The notes: generated from the sequence alone by a model not told the origin. A stretch of DNA of 64,000 bases from Bordetella genomosp. 4 (GCF_002261185.1 NZ_NEVQ01000016.1:55082-119081), one strand, 5' to 3'. Positions 26,630 to 36,367 are shown, counted from the first letter of the stretch. Numbers and translations are program-made.

Positions 26630-28114
26630 ATGCACACGCATTCTCTACGCGACGAATGGTTCTCCAACATTCGAGGCGACATCCTGGCCGGCATTGTGGT
26701 CGCGCTGGCGCTTATCCCCGAGGCCCTCGCCTTTTCCATCATTGCAGGCGTTGAGCCTAAAGTCGGTCTTTATGCCGCGTTCAGCATTGCCGTCGTCTCC
26801 GCAATCGCAGGCGGCCGCCCAGGGATGATCTCTGCTGCAACCGGCGCCGTAGCGCTATTGATTGGGTCTCTGGTCAAGACTCATGGTGTGGAATACGTCC
26901 TCGCCGCCGGCATCTTGGCCGGACTGCTGCAAATCGGCGCGGGCTTTCTGGGGCTGGGATCGCTGATGCGTTTCGTGTCCCGTTCCGTCATCACCGGCTT
27001 TGTCAATGCGCTGGCGATTTTGATCTTTCTGGCTCAGTTGCCCCAGCTGCACAACGTGCCGCCCTACGTTTATGCCATGGTCGCGGGCGGCTTGGCCATC
27101 ATTTATCTCTTGCCGCGCTTGACCAAGGCCGTGCCCTCGCCGCTCATCTGCATCATCGTCCTGACAGCCATCTCCATGACGCTGCATCTGGATCTGCCCA
27201 CCGTCGGCGACATGGGTGCATTCCCCGACGAGCTGCCGATCTTTGCCTTTCCCGAGGTCCCGTTCTCGCTGGACACCTTGCGCATCATCTTTCCTTATTC
27301 GGTCAGTATTGCCTTGGTCGGCCTGCTCGAATCGCTGATGACGGCCAGCATTGTCGATGACTACACCGACACCCCCAGCAGCAAAAACCGCGAATGCCGC
27401 GGCCAGGGCTGCGCCAACATCGTCGCGGGATTTTTAGGCGGGATGCCTGGCTGCGCCATGATCGGCCAGACCGTCATCAACCTGAAATCCGGTGGTCGCG
27501 GCCGCCTGTCCACCTTCGTCGCGGGTGCTTTCCTGCTGGTGCTCGTTGTATTCCTGGGCCCCTGGGTCCAACAGATCCCCATGGCCGCACTGGTTGCCGT
27601 GATGATCATGGTGTCGATCAGTACGTTTGACTGGCGCTCCATTACCCGCTTGAAAACCAATCCCAAGACTTCGTCGGTCGTCATGTTGGCCACGGTCGCT
27701 GCGGTAGTGTCAACCGATAACCTCGCCATTGGCGTCGGCCTGGGCGTGCTGCTGAGCGCTATCTTCTTCACCGAAAAAGCCCGCCGCATTTTGACGGTGG
27801 ACTCCACGTTAGATCCGCAAACGGGCGAGCGCCATTACCGGGTACGCGGTCAAGTTTTCTTTGCCTCGTCCGAGGCCTTGGTATCGGAATTTGATTTCAA
27901 AGAAACGATTTCATCCGTACGCCTGGACCTGTCGCACGCCCATTTCTGGGACATCACCGCAATCGAGGCACTGGATCGCATCGTTCATAAATTCCGTCGT
28001 AATGGCATCGAAGTGACCGTCACAGGCCTGAACCGAGCCAGCGCGACGATGATCGAGAAATACGCGACGCATGACAAGCAGGGAGCAACGGCCACGCAAC
28101 CCCTCTCGCATTAG
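26630..28114 (+). CDS. SulP family inorganic anion transporter with STAS domain
   Basis: 494 residues. Residues about 15-390 hold the hydrophobic transport core, beginning [20 protein letters not shown] and GLYAAF, with ATGAVALL. The C-terminal cytoplasmic STAS domain (about 400-485) ends with [15 protein letters not shown], the loop equivalent to the anti-sigma-antagonist phosphorylation site but with Asp/Ile rather than the classical Asp-Ser. SulP proteins carry sulfate, bicarbonate or dicarboxylates. It stands alone and is convergent, with a 3-nt gap, to the GMC oxidoreductase. Confidence 0.92.
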   Translation: MHTHSLRDEWFSNIRGDILAGIVVALALIPEALAFSIIAGVEPKVGLYAAFSIAVVSAIAGGRPGMISAATGAVALLIGSLVKTHGVEYVLAAGILAGLLQIGAGFLGLGSLMRFVSRSVITGFVNALAILIFLAQLPQLHNVPPYVYAMVAGGLAIIYLLPRLTKAVPSPLICIIVLTAISMTLHLDLPTVGDMGAFPDELPIFAFPEVPFSLDTLRIIFPYSVSIALVGLLESLMTASIVDDYTDTPSSKNRECRGQGCANIVAGFLGGMPGCAMIGQTVINLKSGGRGRLSTFVAGAFLLVLVVFLGPWVQQIPMAALVAVMIMVSISTFDWRSITRLKTNPKTSSVVMLATVAAVVSTDNLAIGVGLGVLLSAIFFTEKARRILTVDSTLDPQTGERHYRVRGQVFFASSEALVSEFDFKETISSVRLDLSHAHFWDITAIEALDRIVHKFRRNGIEVTVTGLNRASATMIEKYATHDKQGATATQPLSH

Positions 28115-28117
28115 GAA

Positions 28118-29716
28118 TTATCGCGTCCGGACATCCTCCAGGATAAGATCCGCCGCTTTTTCTGCCACCATCATCACCGCGGCCTGCGTATTCCCCGACA
28201 CCATGCGCGGCATGACTGACGCATCCACTACGCGCAGGCCCGTTATTCCCCGTACCCGCAAGCGGGGATCCGTCACGGCGGTGGCGTCTGCCCCCATGCG
28301 GCATGTGCCTATCGGGTGATAAATGGTTTGCCCGTTTCGGCGTGCGAAATCCAGCCATTCATCGTCTGTTTGCACAGACGCACCGGGGCTGGTCTCCTGT
28401 TCGATATACGGCTGCATACTAGGCTGGCCGACAATACGCCGCGCCACCTGCATCCCGCGCACCAAGCTCGTGCGATCCTCTTCGGCACTCAAAAAGTTGG
28501 GCCGTATCGCAGGCGCCGCGAATGGATCGGCGCTCTTGATATGGATGCTGCCTACCGACCGAGGCCTCAGTTGTGCCACACCTATGGTCATGCCCGGGTG
28601 ACGATCCAGAATGCGCTCCGCGGCGTTCGCATAACTGGCATGCACAAAAAAGTACTGCACGTCGGGGGCCGGCAGGTCCGGCGTAGACTTTACAAAGCCA
28701 TGCACCAGGCCCGTGCCCAGCGTCAGTATGCCTTTATGCGACGCGTAGTACCGCAAGACCTGATTGGCCAGGCGCCATCCTCTGGACATCTCGTTCAGAG
28801 TCACCGTGCCGCGCACACGCCAGTTCATCCGCGTGGCGAAATGATCGATGTAGTTCTCTCCGACACGGGGCTGCGCATGCACCACGTCGATGCCCAGCGT
28901 TCGCAATCTCTCGGGGTCACCTACGCCAGACAGCTCCAGCACCTGCGGTGTCTGAATCGCCCCCATGCACAGCAGCGTCTCGCGGTTCGAACGCACGGTG
29001 TGTTGCTGGCCATCTTTCTGGTAAACCACGCCCGCACAGCGCTGCCCCTCAAACAACAAGCGCAACACATGTGCACCGCTGATCACTGTCAGATTCTTGC
29101 GACCCGATGCGGGCTTCAGATAGCCATCGACCACGCTCCAGCGACGCCCGCGATGCTGTACGACCTGATAGTAGCCAAAGCCCTCCTGATCGGCACCGTT
29201 GTAGTCGGTGTTGATAGACTGGCCATCCTCTTGCGCGGCCGCCAGGAAGGCCTCGGCAATCGGATAACGCTCAGAAACCTGCTCAATATGCATGGGCCCC
29301 GACGTGCCGCGATTCGGGCCACCCAGCGCGTAGTTCTCGATTTTCCGAAAATACGGAGCGACATCCTCCGCGCCCCATCCCACGGCGCCATCATCACGCC
29401 AAGCGTCATAATCGCCTGGTTGGCCACGCACATAGATCATGCCGTTGATCAGGGTCGAGCCACCAACGCCCTTGCCGCGCGGCACAGAGATGGTTCGACC
29501 CAGCACGTTATCTTCGGGTTCGGTCTGAAACCGCCAATTGAACACCGGATTCACGAGCAGTTTGCTAAAACCGGCAGGAATCGAAATCCACATACTGCGT
29601 GCATCCGTGCCTGCTTCCAGCATCAGCACGCGATACTTGCCGTCTGCCGTCAATCGGTTGGCCAGAATGCAGCCCGCCGTCCCCCCGCCTGCGATGATGA
29701 AGTCGTACTGCTGCAT
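28118..29716 (-). CDS. GMC-family FAD oxidoreductase (choline/alcohol dehydrogenase-like)
   Basis: 532 residues from the ATG at 29716, which overlaps the TGA of the upstream gene (TGATG); the frame extends to 29863 but that part overlaps another gene. The FAD motif is FIIAGGGTAGCILANRL, GMC signature 1 is GKGVGGSTLINGMIY, and signature 2 GAIQTPQVLELSG. The catalytic pair His/Asn lies in YHPIGTCRMG and SGNTQA. It oxidises a primary alcohol or polyol with FAD. It is the last gene of the operon that begins with split transketolase at 32459. Confidence 0.92.
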   Translation of the reverse strand: MQQYDFIIAGGGTAGCILANRLTADGKYRVLMLEAGTDARSMWISIPAGFSKLLVNPVFNWRFQTEPEDNVLGRTISVPRGKGVGGSTLINGMIYVRGQPGDYDAWRDDGAVGWGAEDVAPYFRKIENYALGGPNRGTSGPMHIEQVSERYPIAEAFLAAAQEDGQSINTDYNGADQEGFGYYQVVQHRGRRWSVVDGYLKPASGRKNLTVISGAHVLRLLFEGQRCAGVVYQKDGQQHTVRSNRETLLCMGAIQTPQVLELSGVGDPERLRTLGIDVVHAQPRVGENYIDHFATRMNWRVRGTVTLNEMSRGWRLANQVLRYYASHKGILTLGTGLVHGFVKSTPDLPAPDVQYFFVHASYANAAERILDRHPGMTIGVAQLRPRSVGSIHIKSADPFAAPAIRPNFLSAEEDRTSLVRGMQVARRIVGQPSMQPYIEQETSPGASVQTDDEWLDFARRNGQTIYHPIGTCRMGADATAVTDPRLRVRGITGLRVVDASVMPRMVSGNTQAAVMMVAEKAADLILEDVRTR

Positions 29717-30522
29717 CACTGCCCTGCCCCCGGCACGCCCAGCGCCTGAGCCATCAGCGGAATCTGACACGCCAACATGGGGGCTCCATAATGAATACGG
29801 CATCCCCGCGCCTGTGCGGCCTGCAGCAAAGCCGTGTCCTTGGGCTGCATGATGATCTCGCACACGAGTTGGTCCGGCGTCAGGCGGCTGACATCCAGCG
29901 GCAACGCGTCACCATCTGCCAAGCCCAGCGACGTGGCGTTGATCACGATCTGATGGCCTGAAGGGTCCGGTGTGCCCACCTGAATCTGCGCATCGGGATA
30001 CAGGGTCAAAATACGCTGCTTCAGGTCGAGCGCCTTGGCACTCGTGCGGTTCGCGATCGTCAGGCTGGCCACGCCTGCCTTGACCAATGCAAAGGCAATC
30101 GCGTTTGCCGCACCGCCTGCCCCGGCCATATAGGCGGTCTTGCCCTGCAGCTCATGACCTGCTGTCAGCACGCCGCGCACAAAGCCCTCGCCATCGAGCA
30201 TGTCCGCGACCAATCGTCCGTCAGGTTCGCGGCGCACCACATTCGCCGCGCCAATCAACGTCGTCGCGTCGGACGCCTCGTCCGCCAGCTGCAAAATAGC
30301 AGTTTTATGTGGCACGGTGACAATGAACCCGCCCAGATTGCGCAATTGCCGCAAGCCCGCAACCACAGTCGCCAAGTTGTCTGGCGTCACATGAAACGGC
30401 ACACACACGCCATCGTGACCAAGCTGCGCAAAGTATTCATTCAACCGTTGAGGTGTTTTCACGTGATGAATGGGGTCGGCCAGAATGCCGTACAGACGGG
30501 TCGTACCGGTGATTTCTTTCAC
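29716..30522 (-). CDS. Shikimate dehydrogenase family protein with altered substrate pocket
   Basis: 268 residues from a GTG at 30522, chosen because AAAGGA stands just before it; an upstream ATG at 30582 is less likely. The catalytic Lys (VTVPHKTAI), Asn (GAANVV), Asp (MLDGEG) and late Gln (MLACQIP) of AroE are kept, and the NAD(P) motif is GAGGAANA. The shikimate-carboxylate motif H-S-x-S-P is H-V-K-T-P here, and NTDG is MLDG. The changes suggest a substrate other than shikimate, perhaps a polyol or cyclitol-derived ketone. Its operon contains a GMC oxidase and split transketolase. Confidence 0.85.
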   Translation of the reverse strand: MKEITGTTRLYGILADPIHHVKTPQRLNEYFAQLGHDGVCVPFHVTPDNLATVVAGLRQLRNLGGFIVTVPHKTAILQLADEASDATTLIGAANVVRREPDGRLVADMLDGEGFVRGVLTAGHELQGKTAYMAGAGGAANAIAFALVKAGVASLTIANRTSAKALDLKQRILTLYPDAQIQVGTPDPSGHQIVINATSLGLADGDALPLDVSRLTPDQLVCEIIMQPKDTALLQAAQARGCRIHYGAPMLACQIPLMAQALGVPGAGQ

Positions 30523-30603
30523 GTTGTCATTCCTTTGTGCACTTATCAATGCCGGCGCACGCCATGCAGCGATACGACGCATGGCCTCACCAAGATCGAA
30601 ACA

Positions 30604-31584
30604 TCAAGACCGCAGTTGCTCCAGGGCAACAGCCGCTATCCCCTCGGCGTCGAGTTTGTAATGCGCATACAAGGTAGTCGGCGGCGCAATCAAGCTGTAT
30701 TCATCATAGATACCATGCCGGCGCAGCCGCGTGCCGCTTCCGATATCCGCCAGGACTTCGGCTACGGCCGATCCGAGCCCGCCCAATACATTGTGTTCCT
30801 CTACCGTCAGCAAACGCGATGACGCGCGCGCGGCTTTGAGTACAGCATCACGATCCAGAGGCTTGACCGTGGGCATATCTATCACCCCCACGGAGTAGCC
30901 CTGGCCCTGCAAGGCCTGCGCAGCCTGCAATGCCGCGCTGACGGTAATGCCGCACGCGATGATATTCAAATCACTGCCCACGCTATGCTCGATAGCGCGG
31001 CCGAACTCAAACGGAACGCCGTCCGGGTACACCTCCGGATCTCGGCCGCGGCCGATCCTGAAGTAAATCGGCTCGGGCCAATGAACCGAGGCCTTGATGG
31101 CCGACGCTAATTGCGCGCCATCCGCCGGCGACACCACCGTCAGTCCGGCGATGGCGCGCATGGTCGAAATGTCCTCTGTAGCGTGATGCGACGTTCCGTA
31201 GAACCCCAGGCTGATCCCCGTATGATGGCCGATCAGCCGCACCGGCAGTTTCGTATACGCGACATCCATGCGTATCTGTTCGCAGCAAAGCAATCCCAGA
31301 AACGATGCGAATGTTGCTACGAATGGCATCACCCCGGTTGTCGCCAGCCCAGCCGCAGCGGACACCATGTTTTGTTCGGAAATACCGAACTGCACGTAGC
31401 GATCCGGATATGCGGCGGCAAAACGATTCAGGCCGTTTGAATATTGCAGGTCGGCGGACCCCGCTACCACTGGATGCCCCTCGTGGGCCAAGTCAATGAG
31501 AGCGTTGGACAGATAGCTCAACCCGGGATTCATCGCATTCAGGGCGCGGTACTGCCAAGACTCTGCGCTCAGGGTATGTGTCAT
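30604..31584 (-). CDS. Split transketolase, C-terminal subunit
   Basis: 326 residues, containing the transketolase pyrimidine-binding and C-terminal domains. The thiamine-activating Glu lies in QFGISEQNMVSAAAGLA. Its start is only 2 nt after the N-terminal subunit gene, so the pair is translated together. Split transketolases move two-carbon units but are often recruited to special sugar or polyol pathways. Confidence 0.92.
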   Translation of the reverse strand: MTHTLSAESWQYRALNAMNPGLSYLSNALIDLAHEGHPVVAGSADLQYSNGLNRFAAAYPDRYVQFGISEQNMVSAAAGLATTGVMPFVATFASFLGLLCCEQIRMDVAYTKLPVRLIGHHTGISLGFYGTSHHATEDISTMRAIAGLTVVSPADGAQLASAIKASVHWPEPIYFRIGRGRDPEVYPDGVPFEFGRAIEHSVGSDLNIIACGITVSAALQAAQALQGQGYSVGVIDMPTVKPLDRDAVLKAARASSRLLTVEEHNVLGGLGSAVAEVLADIGSGTRLRRHGIYDEYSLIAPPTTLYAHYKLDAEGIAAVALEQLRS

Positions 31585-31586
31585 GT

Positions 31587-32459
31587 TCAGATCTCCTGGG
31601 ATTTGATTTCGTCAATGGCGATCTGTGCATCGGCGGGCGCCAGATAACCCAAGTGCCAACCCGGCTCGGTTTCCATGAACGACACGCCTCGCCCCTTTAC
31701 CGTACGGGCAATCAGGCACGCAGGCCTTTGGCGAGCGCTATCCGCCTTGAGCTTGCGCAACGTGTACGTCAAGGCATTCAGATCATGGCCATCGACCTCG
31801 TGCACCTCCCATCCGAACGCGGTCCATTTATCGCGCAGCGACTCGACTCCTACGACATCATCGACCTTGCCGTCCAGTTGATAGCCGTTGCGGTCAATGA
31901 TGGCGATCAATCGCGAGAGCTTGTTGTGGCCAGCGAACAATGCTGCCTCCCATACTTGCCCTTCTTGCATCTCGCCATCACCGAGCATGACAAATACGTG
32001 ATAAGGGCGCTGGTTCATGCGGCCACCCAAGGCCATCCCGACACCGTTGGACAGGGCATGCCCGATCGAGCCCGAGCTGAAATCAATGCCGGGCACCTTC
32101 GTCATGTCCGGATGGTCTCCCAACGGGCTGCCTAGCCGCGTATAGCCATCCAGTAATTCGCGCGAGATGAATCCGTGATCCGCCAGCACGGGGAACAGGC
32201 CCACGGCCGCATGGCCCTTGCCCATCAGGAATCGATCGCGATCCGGCCAATCGGGTTCACCCTCGCGCAGGCGCATTACGTCGTAGTACAGCGCAGCAAA
32301 TATCTCAGCGCAAGAAAACACTGAACTGTAATGACCGACTTTTGCGATCTCGATCAAGCGGATCGTTTCCAGGCGTATATAGCGCGCCTTTTCACGCAAC
32401 AGCGCAATTTGTTGCGCCGTGGGGGGCTGGGCCGCCGGCCCCTGCTCGTCCAATGCCAT
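31587..32459 (-). CDS. Split transketolase, N-terminal (thiamine diphosphate-binding) subunit
   Basis: 290 residues. The diphosphate/metal motif is GDGEMQEGQVWEA, ending about 28 residues later at RNGYQLDG. The active-site histidines lie in KVGHYSSVFSCAEI and GKGHAA. An AGGAG site stands before the ATG. The gene heads a four-gene operon running to 28118. A 13-bp palindrome (32484-32496) 25 bp upstream probably holds the GntR operator. Confidence 0.92.
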   Translation of the reverse strand: MALDEQGPAAQPPTAQQIALLREKARYIRLETIRLIEIAKVGHYSSVFSCAEIFAALYYDVMRLREGEPDWPDRDRFLMGKGHAAVGLFPVLADHGFISRELLDGYTRLGSPLGDHPDMTKVPGIDFSSGSIGHALSNGVGMALGGRMNQRPYHVFVMLGDGEMQEGQVWEAALFAGHNKLSRLIAIIDRNGYQLDGKVDDVVGVESLRDKWTAFGWEVHEVDGHDLNALTYTLRKLKADSARQRPACLIARTVKGRGVSFMETEPGWHLGYLAPADAQIAIDEIKSQEI

Positions 32460-32483
32460 GTCAGTCTCCTCTTTTCTGTCAAG

Positions 32484-32496
32484 ATATATGATATAT
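32484..32496. promoter_or_regulatory. GntR operator candidate, palindrome site A
   Basis: ATATATGATATAT is a perfect odd palindrome placed between the divergent transketolase and GntR genes. It overlaps a possible -10 box TATAAT (32494-32499) reading toward the GntR gene. The same palindrome appears exactly at 37405-37417 and with one change at 37194-37206. Position and recurrence indicate binding by the adjacent GntR protein. Confidence 0.65.
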
Positions 32497-32573
32497 AATA
32501 TACTTAAATTCGGACAATGCGCTATGGCAAGCTAGAATTCACCCGTCCCGTCACTTGCAAGTGCTTTCACGTC

Positions 32574-33278
32574 ATGTCGAGCCTGAAACCGGTCAAAAAA
32601 GAAAACCTCTCCGTCAAGGTCTATAACGAGATCCGTAACGCCCTGATCAACGGGCAATACGAGCCTGGCGAGCGCCTGATCATCGGCGAACTGGCCGCGG
32701 AAATGGGGGTCTCTATTACGCCGGTACGTGAGGCCATCTTTCGTCTGATCAGCGAACAAGGCCTGGAAATGCAGGCCGCGACGGCGGTCTACGTGCCCTA
32801 TGTGAATTCGGAAAAACTGCGGGAAATCCAGCAGATCCGTTTTCACCTCGAGGGCATGGGTGCGGCCGAGGCAGCGAAAAACATCACCCGCAAACAACTG
32901 GACAACCTGATCGCGCTGCAAAAGGAATTCATTTCCTGCACATCGACGGATCCCAAGCGCGCCAGCGCCCTGAATCGCAAATTCCATTTCTCGATTCTCG
33001 AGGCCAGCAACAAACCGATCCTGCGCGCTACCGTGGAATCGTTCTGGGTGATCACGGGCCCCATTCTGAAGGTCTTTCATATCAAGACCGCCGGCTTGGA
33101 CTATTCGACCGACGAACACCGCCACGAGGCCGTGCTGACCGCCTTGATCGCCCGCGATCCCGAAGCTGCCCGCACAGCGATCCAGGCCGACCTGGTATGG
33201 GGCGGACAGATCATGATCGACTGGTTGGTCGAGAAAGAGAAAGAACAACAATTTCTCAGTGCGACACCACGCAAATAG
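32574..33278 (+). CDS. GntR-family transcriptional regulator, FCD subfamily
   Basis: 234 residues from the ATG at 32574; an in-frame ATG at 32517 would add 19 residues, and neither has a strong ribosome-binding site. The winged helix reads LSVKVYNEIRNALINGQYEP then LAAEMGVSITPVREAIFRL. The C-terminal FCD domain includes HFHLE-like RFHLEGMGAAEAA and FHFSILEASNKP, typical of metal and carboxylate binding. It lies between a split transketolase operon and a dehydrogenase gene. It is the likely reader of palindromes A, B and C, tying four transcription units together. Confidence 0.9.
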   Translation: MSSLKPVKKENLSVKVYNEIRNALINGQYEPGERLIIGELAAEMGVSITPVREAIFRLISEQGLEMQAATAVYVPYVNSEKLREIQQIRFHLEGMGAAEAAKNITRKQLDNLIALQKEFISCTSTDPKRASALNRKFHFSILEASNKPILRATVESFWVITGPILKVFHIKTAGLDYSTDEHRHEAVLTALIARDPEAARTAIQADLVWGGQIMIDWLVEKEKEQQFLSATPRK

Positions 33279-33287
33279 GGAGACACC

Positions 33288-34355
33288 ATGCTGAAGGTTT
33301 TCGGAGGTCCGGGCCGCTATTTCCAGGGGCCCGGAGCATTGCGCACGCTCGGCGAATCGGCTGGGCTGTTTGGGCGGCGCGCCGCACTGGTCATCGACAG
33401 CTATGTCTATGGCGTACTGCATGAGCGATTGGTCGATCTCTGCAAACCGGCAAACGTGGCATTGGTCCCCTTGATCGTCGAGGGCGAAATGACGCCGGAT
33501 ACGATTGCCTCGCTGCGAGCCCAAGCGCAGACGCAATCCGTGGACATGGTGATCGCGGTGGGCGGAGGCAAGGCCCTGGACGCAGGCAAGGCGGTGGCCA
33601 AAGCCCAACACCAGCATTTGATCACCGTGCCGACAGTGGCCTCCAACGACGCTCCCACCAGCAAGAACTACGTTCTGTACGACGCGCACCACAATCTGTT
33701 GGCGGTCGAGCACATGCTGTTCAATCCCACTATTGTGCTGGTGGACACCGAGGTCATCAGCACCGCGCCGGCCCTGTTTTTCCGCGCGGGCATGGGTGAT
33801 GCCATCTCGAAAAAATTCGAGGCCGAACAGTGTTTCCGCAATCAAGGACAAAACATGTTCAACGCGGCGTCGACACTGACGGCGCAACTGATTGCCGAGG
33901 GCTGCATGCGCACGTTGCTGGCCGACGGCGCTGCGGCGCTCGACGCAGCAGGCACGGGCCGACCTACTGCCGAATTTGAGCGAGTCGTTGAAGCCATGAT
34001 TCTGATGAGCGGCCTCGGATTCGAGAGTGGCGGCTTGTCGATCGCTCATGCGCTGACTCGCGGCCTGCCACGCATCCCGGGCATAGGCCAGGCGCTGCAT
34101 GGCCTGCAAGTCGCCGTGGGGCTGTTGGTACAACTGGATCTGGAACATCGTTCCGACACCATGCTGGACGAGTTGCTGGCTTGGTATGCGCAGGTGGGAT
34201 TGCCGACACGGTTGAGCGAACTAGGTGCGGCGTCCGCCATCGACGATGCGGTGTTGCACGAGGCCGCTGCGCTGACATTGGCCGCGCGCCACGCCGCCAA
34301 TTTCGACCGCGGACTAACCGAGCAAGAGCTGGTTGACGCGCTACGCCGACGTTGA
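33288..34355 (+). CDS. Iron-containing/glycerol dehydrogenase family protein (GldA-like)
   Basis: 355 residues, 9 nt after the GntR gene with an AGGGAGACACC ribosome-binding site. The start FGGPGRYFQGPGAL, the NAD motif VGGGKALDAGKAVA and VPTVASNDAPTSKNYVLYD match glycerol dehydrogenase. Metal ligands are expected at Asp in GMGDAISKKFE and His in LSIAHAL, with a later His in ALHGLQVAVG. It probably oxidises a secondary alcohol or polyol with NAD. Its pairing with the GntR gene suggests it belongs to the regulon. Confidence 0.9.
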   Translation: MLKVFGGPGRYFQGPGALRTLGESAGLFGRRAALVIDSYVYGVLHERLVDLCKPANVALVPLIVEGEMTPDTIASLRAQAQTQSVDMVIAVGGGKALDAGKAVAKAQHQHLITVPTVASNDAPTSKNYVLYDAHHNLLAVEHMLFNPTIVLVDTEVISTAPALFFRAGMGDAISKKFEAEQCFRNQGQNMFNAASTLTAQLIAEGCMRTLLADGAAALDAAGTGRPTAEFERVVEAMILMSGLGFESGGLSIAHALTRGLPRIPGIGQALHGLQVAVGLLVQLDLEHRSDTMLDELLAWYAQVGLPTRLSELGAASAIDDAVLHEAAALTLAARHAANFDRGLTEQELVDALRRR

Positions 34356-34419
34356 TCGGCGACATCCCGCGCGAGACTCATGTCCAGCCACTCACATGAT
34401 CGCTCGCACCAGGCCTCGC

Positions 34420-34462
34420 GTGGCAACATCCCGGCCAATCATCTTGCCGGGGATGTTGTCAC
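34420..34462. terminator. Convergent-gene terminator hairpin
   Basis: The arms 34420-34435 and 34446-34462 pair over about 16 bp with one bulge and one wobble pair, closed by a 10-nt loop (CAACATCC...GGATGTTG). It lies between the convergent dehydrogenase and BKACE genes and can act in both directions. Confidence 0.7.
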
Positions 34463-34487
34463 GGCCTACCCTTTTCCCTGCTCCTCG

Positions 34488-35423
34488 CTAGAACGCCACG
34501 TTATCTGCGCCCTTCAATCCTAGTTTTTCGCGCGCTTCATCAGGCGTGGCGATATCGAGATTCAGGGCCTCCGCAATCGTGCGGATCCGCTCGACCTGCA
34601 AACGGTTCGACTCAGCGAGTTGGCCAGGCCCGATCCACAACGAATCCTCCAGCCCAACACGCACGTTCGACCCCATGGCGGCGCCTATCGTCGCCAGCGG
34701 AATCTGATTGCGCCCCGCCCCCAGGATGGACCACTCGTATTCGTTGCCGAACAACCGATCCGCCGTGCGTTTCATGTGCATCAGGTCTTCGGGATGAGGG
34801 CCGATGCCGCCCAGAATGCCGAATACCGACTGAATAAACGGCGGCGACTTGACCAGACCCCGGTCGACGAAATGCGCCAGGTTATACAAATGGCTGATGT
34901 CATAGCACTCGAACTCAAAACGCGTGCCGTTCTGATTGCCCAAGGTCAGGATGGATTCGATATCCTGGTACGTATTGCGGAAAATCAGCGAACGGCTGTT
35001 CTCCAGATGTTCGCGCTCCCAGTCGTGTTTGAACTCCTTGAACCGATCCAGCATGGGAAACAGCCCGAAGTTCATCGATCCCATATTCAGCGACGCCAGC
35101 TCCGGCTTGAACGTTGTCGCCGGACGCATGCGTTCCTCGACCGTCATATGCGGGCTGCCACCCGTCGTGATGTTGATGATAGCGTTGGTGCGTTCCTTGA
35201 TTTTCTGCAGAAACGGCCGAAACAGATCCGGGTCCTGGGACGGCTTGCCAGTCTGGGGATCGCGCGCATGCAAATGCAATACTGCAGCTCCCGCCTCGGC
35301 CGCGCCTATCGCCGCCTCGGCAATCTCGTCAGCGGTCACCGGCAGGTGCGGCGACATGCTGGGCGTATGAATCGCGCCGGTCACTGCGCACGTGATAACG
35401 ATCTTCGGTTTAGCTCTGGCCAT
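34488..35423 (-). CDS. Beta-keto acid cleavage enzyme (BKACE, DUF849 family)
   Basis: 311 residues. The family start KIVITCAVTGAIHTPSMSP and the zinc ligands in VLHLHARDP (His50, His52) are clear. BKACE enzymes condense a beta-keto acid with acetyl-CoA and release acetoacetate plus an acyl-CoA; 3-keto-5-aminohexanoate and dehydrocarnitine are known substrates. Its start overlaps the end of the hydroxyacid dehydrogenase gene by 14 nt. The dehydrogenase probably makes the beta-keto acid that this enzyme cleaves. Confidence 0.92.
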   Translation of the reverse strand: MARAKPKIVITCAVTGAIHTPSMSPHLPVTADEIAEAAIGAAEAGAAVLHLHARDPQTGKPSQDPDLFRPFLQKIKERTNAIINITTGGSPHMTVEERMRPATTFKPELASLNMGSMNFGLFPMLDRFKEFKHDWEREHLENSRSLIFRNTYQDIESILTLGNQNGTRFEFECYDISHLYNLAHFVDRGLVKSPPFIQSVFGILGGIGPHPEDLMHMKRTADRLFGNEYEWSILGAGRNQIPLATIGAAMGSNVRVGLEDSLWIGPGQLAESNRLQVERIRTIAEALNLDIATPDEAREKLGLKGADNVAF

Positions 35424-36354
35424 GCTTGTCTCCAGTTTGGTTCTTGTGACGCATCAGTTTCATCAACTGATCATCGCGCCAAAATCGGCGTTCCTGTAAT
35501 TGGCTCGCCGGCAATTGCTCTCGTCGCTGCTGCTCCAGCGAGCCCACCAATGCCTCGTCCCACGGCACGAGTTGAGACTGCGTCGCACCGATCGACTGAT
35601 ACAGCCCGCCATAACGGGCGCAGTAATCTGCCAGACCGCCAGGCGCATTCAGATCTATGGTCTCGAATGGTCCCATGAACGACCAACGCAGGCCCAGGCC
35701 GTCTTTGATTGTGGTATCGATGTCCTCGGCGCTGGCCACCCCTGCTGCTGCCAGCCGAAACGCCTCGTGCAATAGCGCGCCTTGCAGACGATTCAGCACA
35801 AAACCTTCGATCTCGTGCCGGACCGTGATGGGTTTCTGGCCCAACTCCTGCATGATCTGCCGCGCGGTTTCTATCGTTTGCGGTGAGGTCCACGGTGCCC
35901 CGCACAGCTCGACCAATGGAATCAAATACGGCGGGTTGACGGGATGCACTACCAGGCAGCGATGTCTGCCGGGTAACGACTCCGTATATTCACTGGCCGG
36001 CAGGCTGGACGTCGAGCTGCCGATTACGGCGTGGGGTTCGGCGTACTGGTCCAGCTCGGCGAAGACGGCGCGCTTGATTTCCAATCGTTCGGGCGAATTT
36101 TCCTGCACATAGTCTGCACCCGCCAATGCAGCCTGCAACGATTCGGCAATACTGACGCGATCGGCGGCCGCCTGTACGTCCTCCAGCAAGCCATAGCGCT
36201 GCAGTTCAGCCAGTTGCTGCACGATCAGTTCGCGAGCCCCGCCCAGCCCTTGGGTCTGCACGTCATACAGCCTGACATTCCAGCCGCGGCGCGCGAAAAC
36301 AATGGCCCAGCCCTGTCCTATCAGGCCGGCTCCAATAATGGCAACGGTGCGCAT
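35410..36354 (-). CDS. 3-hydroxyacyl-CoA dehydrogenase-fold enzyme, lambda-crystallin/L-gulonate or carnitine dehydrogenase type
   Basis: 314 residues from the ATG at 36354, which has GGAG 8 nt upstream; a longer frame to 36393 overlaps the SDR gene. The NAD motif is IIGAGLIGQGWA. The segments GSSTSSLPASEYTE, CLVVHPVNPPYLIPLVE and WSFMGPFETIDLNAPGG match the lambda-crystallin/L-gulonate 3-dehydrogenase and L-carnitine dehydrogenase group, which oxidise 3-hydroxy acids without CoA. With BKACE downstream, a path 3-hydroxy acid to 3-keto acid to acyl-CoA is likely. Confidence 0.9.
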   Translation of the reverse strand: MRTVAIIGAGLIGQGWAIVFARRGWNVRLYDVQTQGLGGARELIVQQLAELQRYGLLEDVQAAADRVSIAESLQAALAGADYVQENSPERLEIKRAVFAELDQYAEPHAVIGSSTSSLPASEYTESLPGRHRCLVVHPVNPPYLIPLVELCGAPWTSPQTIETARQIMQELGQKPITVRHEIEGFVLNRLQGALLHEAFRLAAAGVASAEDIDTTIKDGLGLRWSFMGPFETIDLNAPGGLADYCARYGGLYQSIGATQSQLVPWDEALVGSLEQQRREQLPASQLQERRFWRDDQLMKLMRHKNQTGDKHGQS

Positions 36355-36367
36355 AAGAGATCTCCGG

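Noticed and set aside
28316..29749. A 477-codon open frame on the plus strand opposite the GMC oxidoreductase gene
   Set aside because: It is a complementary-strand shadow of a GC-rich coding region. The minus strand encodes all GMC motifs, and the plus frame has no recognisable domain or ribosome-binding site.
5783..33290. Identical GGAGACACCATG initiation context before three genes (5796, 8275, 33288)
   Set aside because: A strong Shine-Dalgarno with a common spacer; sharing among a few genes is likely ordinary convergence rather than a regulatory element.
32532..34148. A 538-codon open frame on the minus strand across the GntR and glycerol-dehydrogenase-like genes
   Set aside because: It spans two clear plus-strand genes with full family motifs; its product is Gln/His/Arg-rich and resembles no family.
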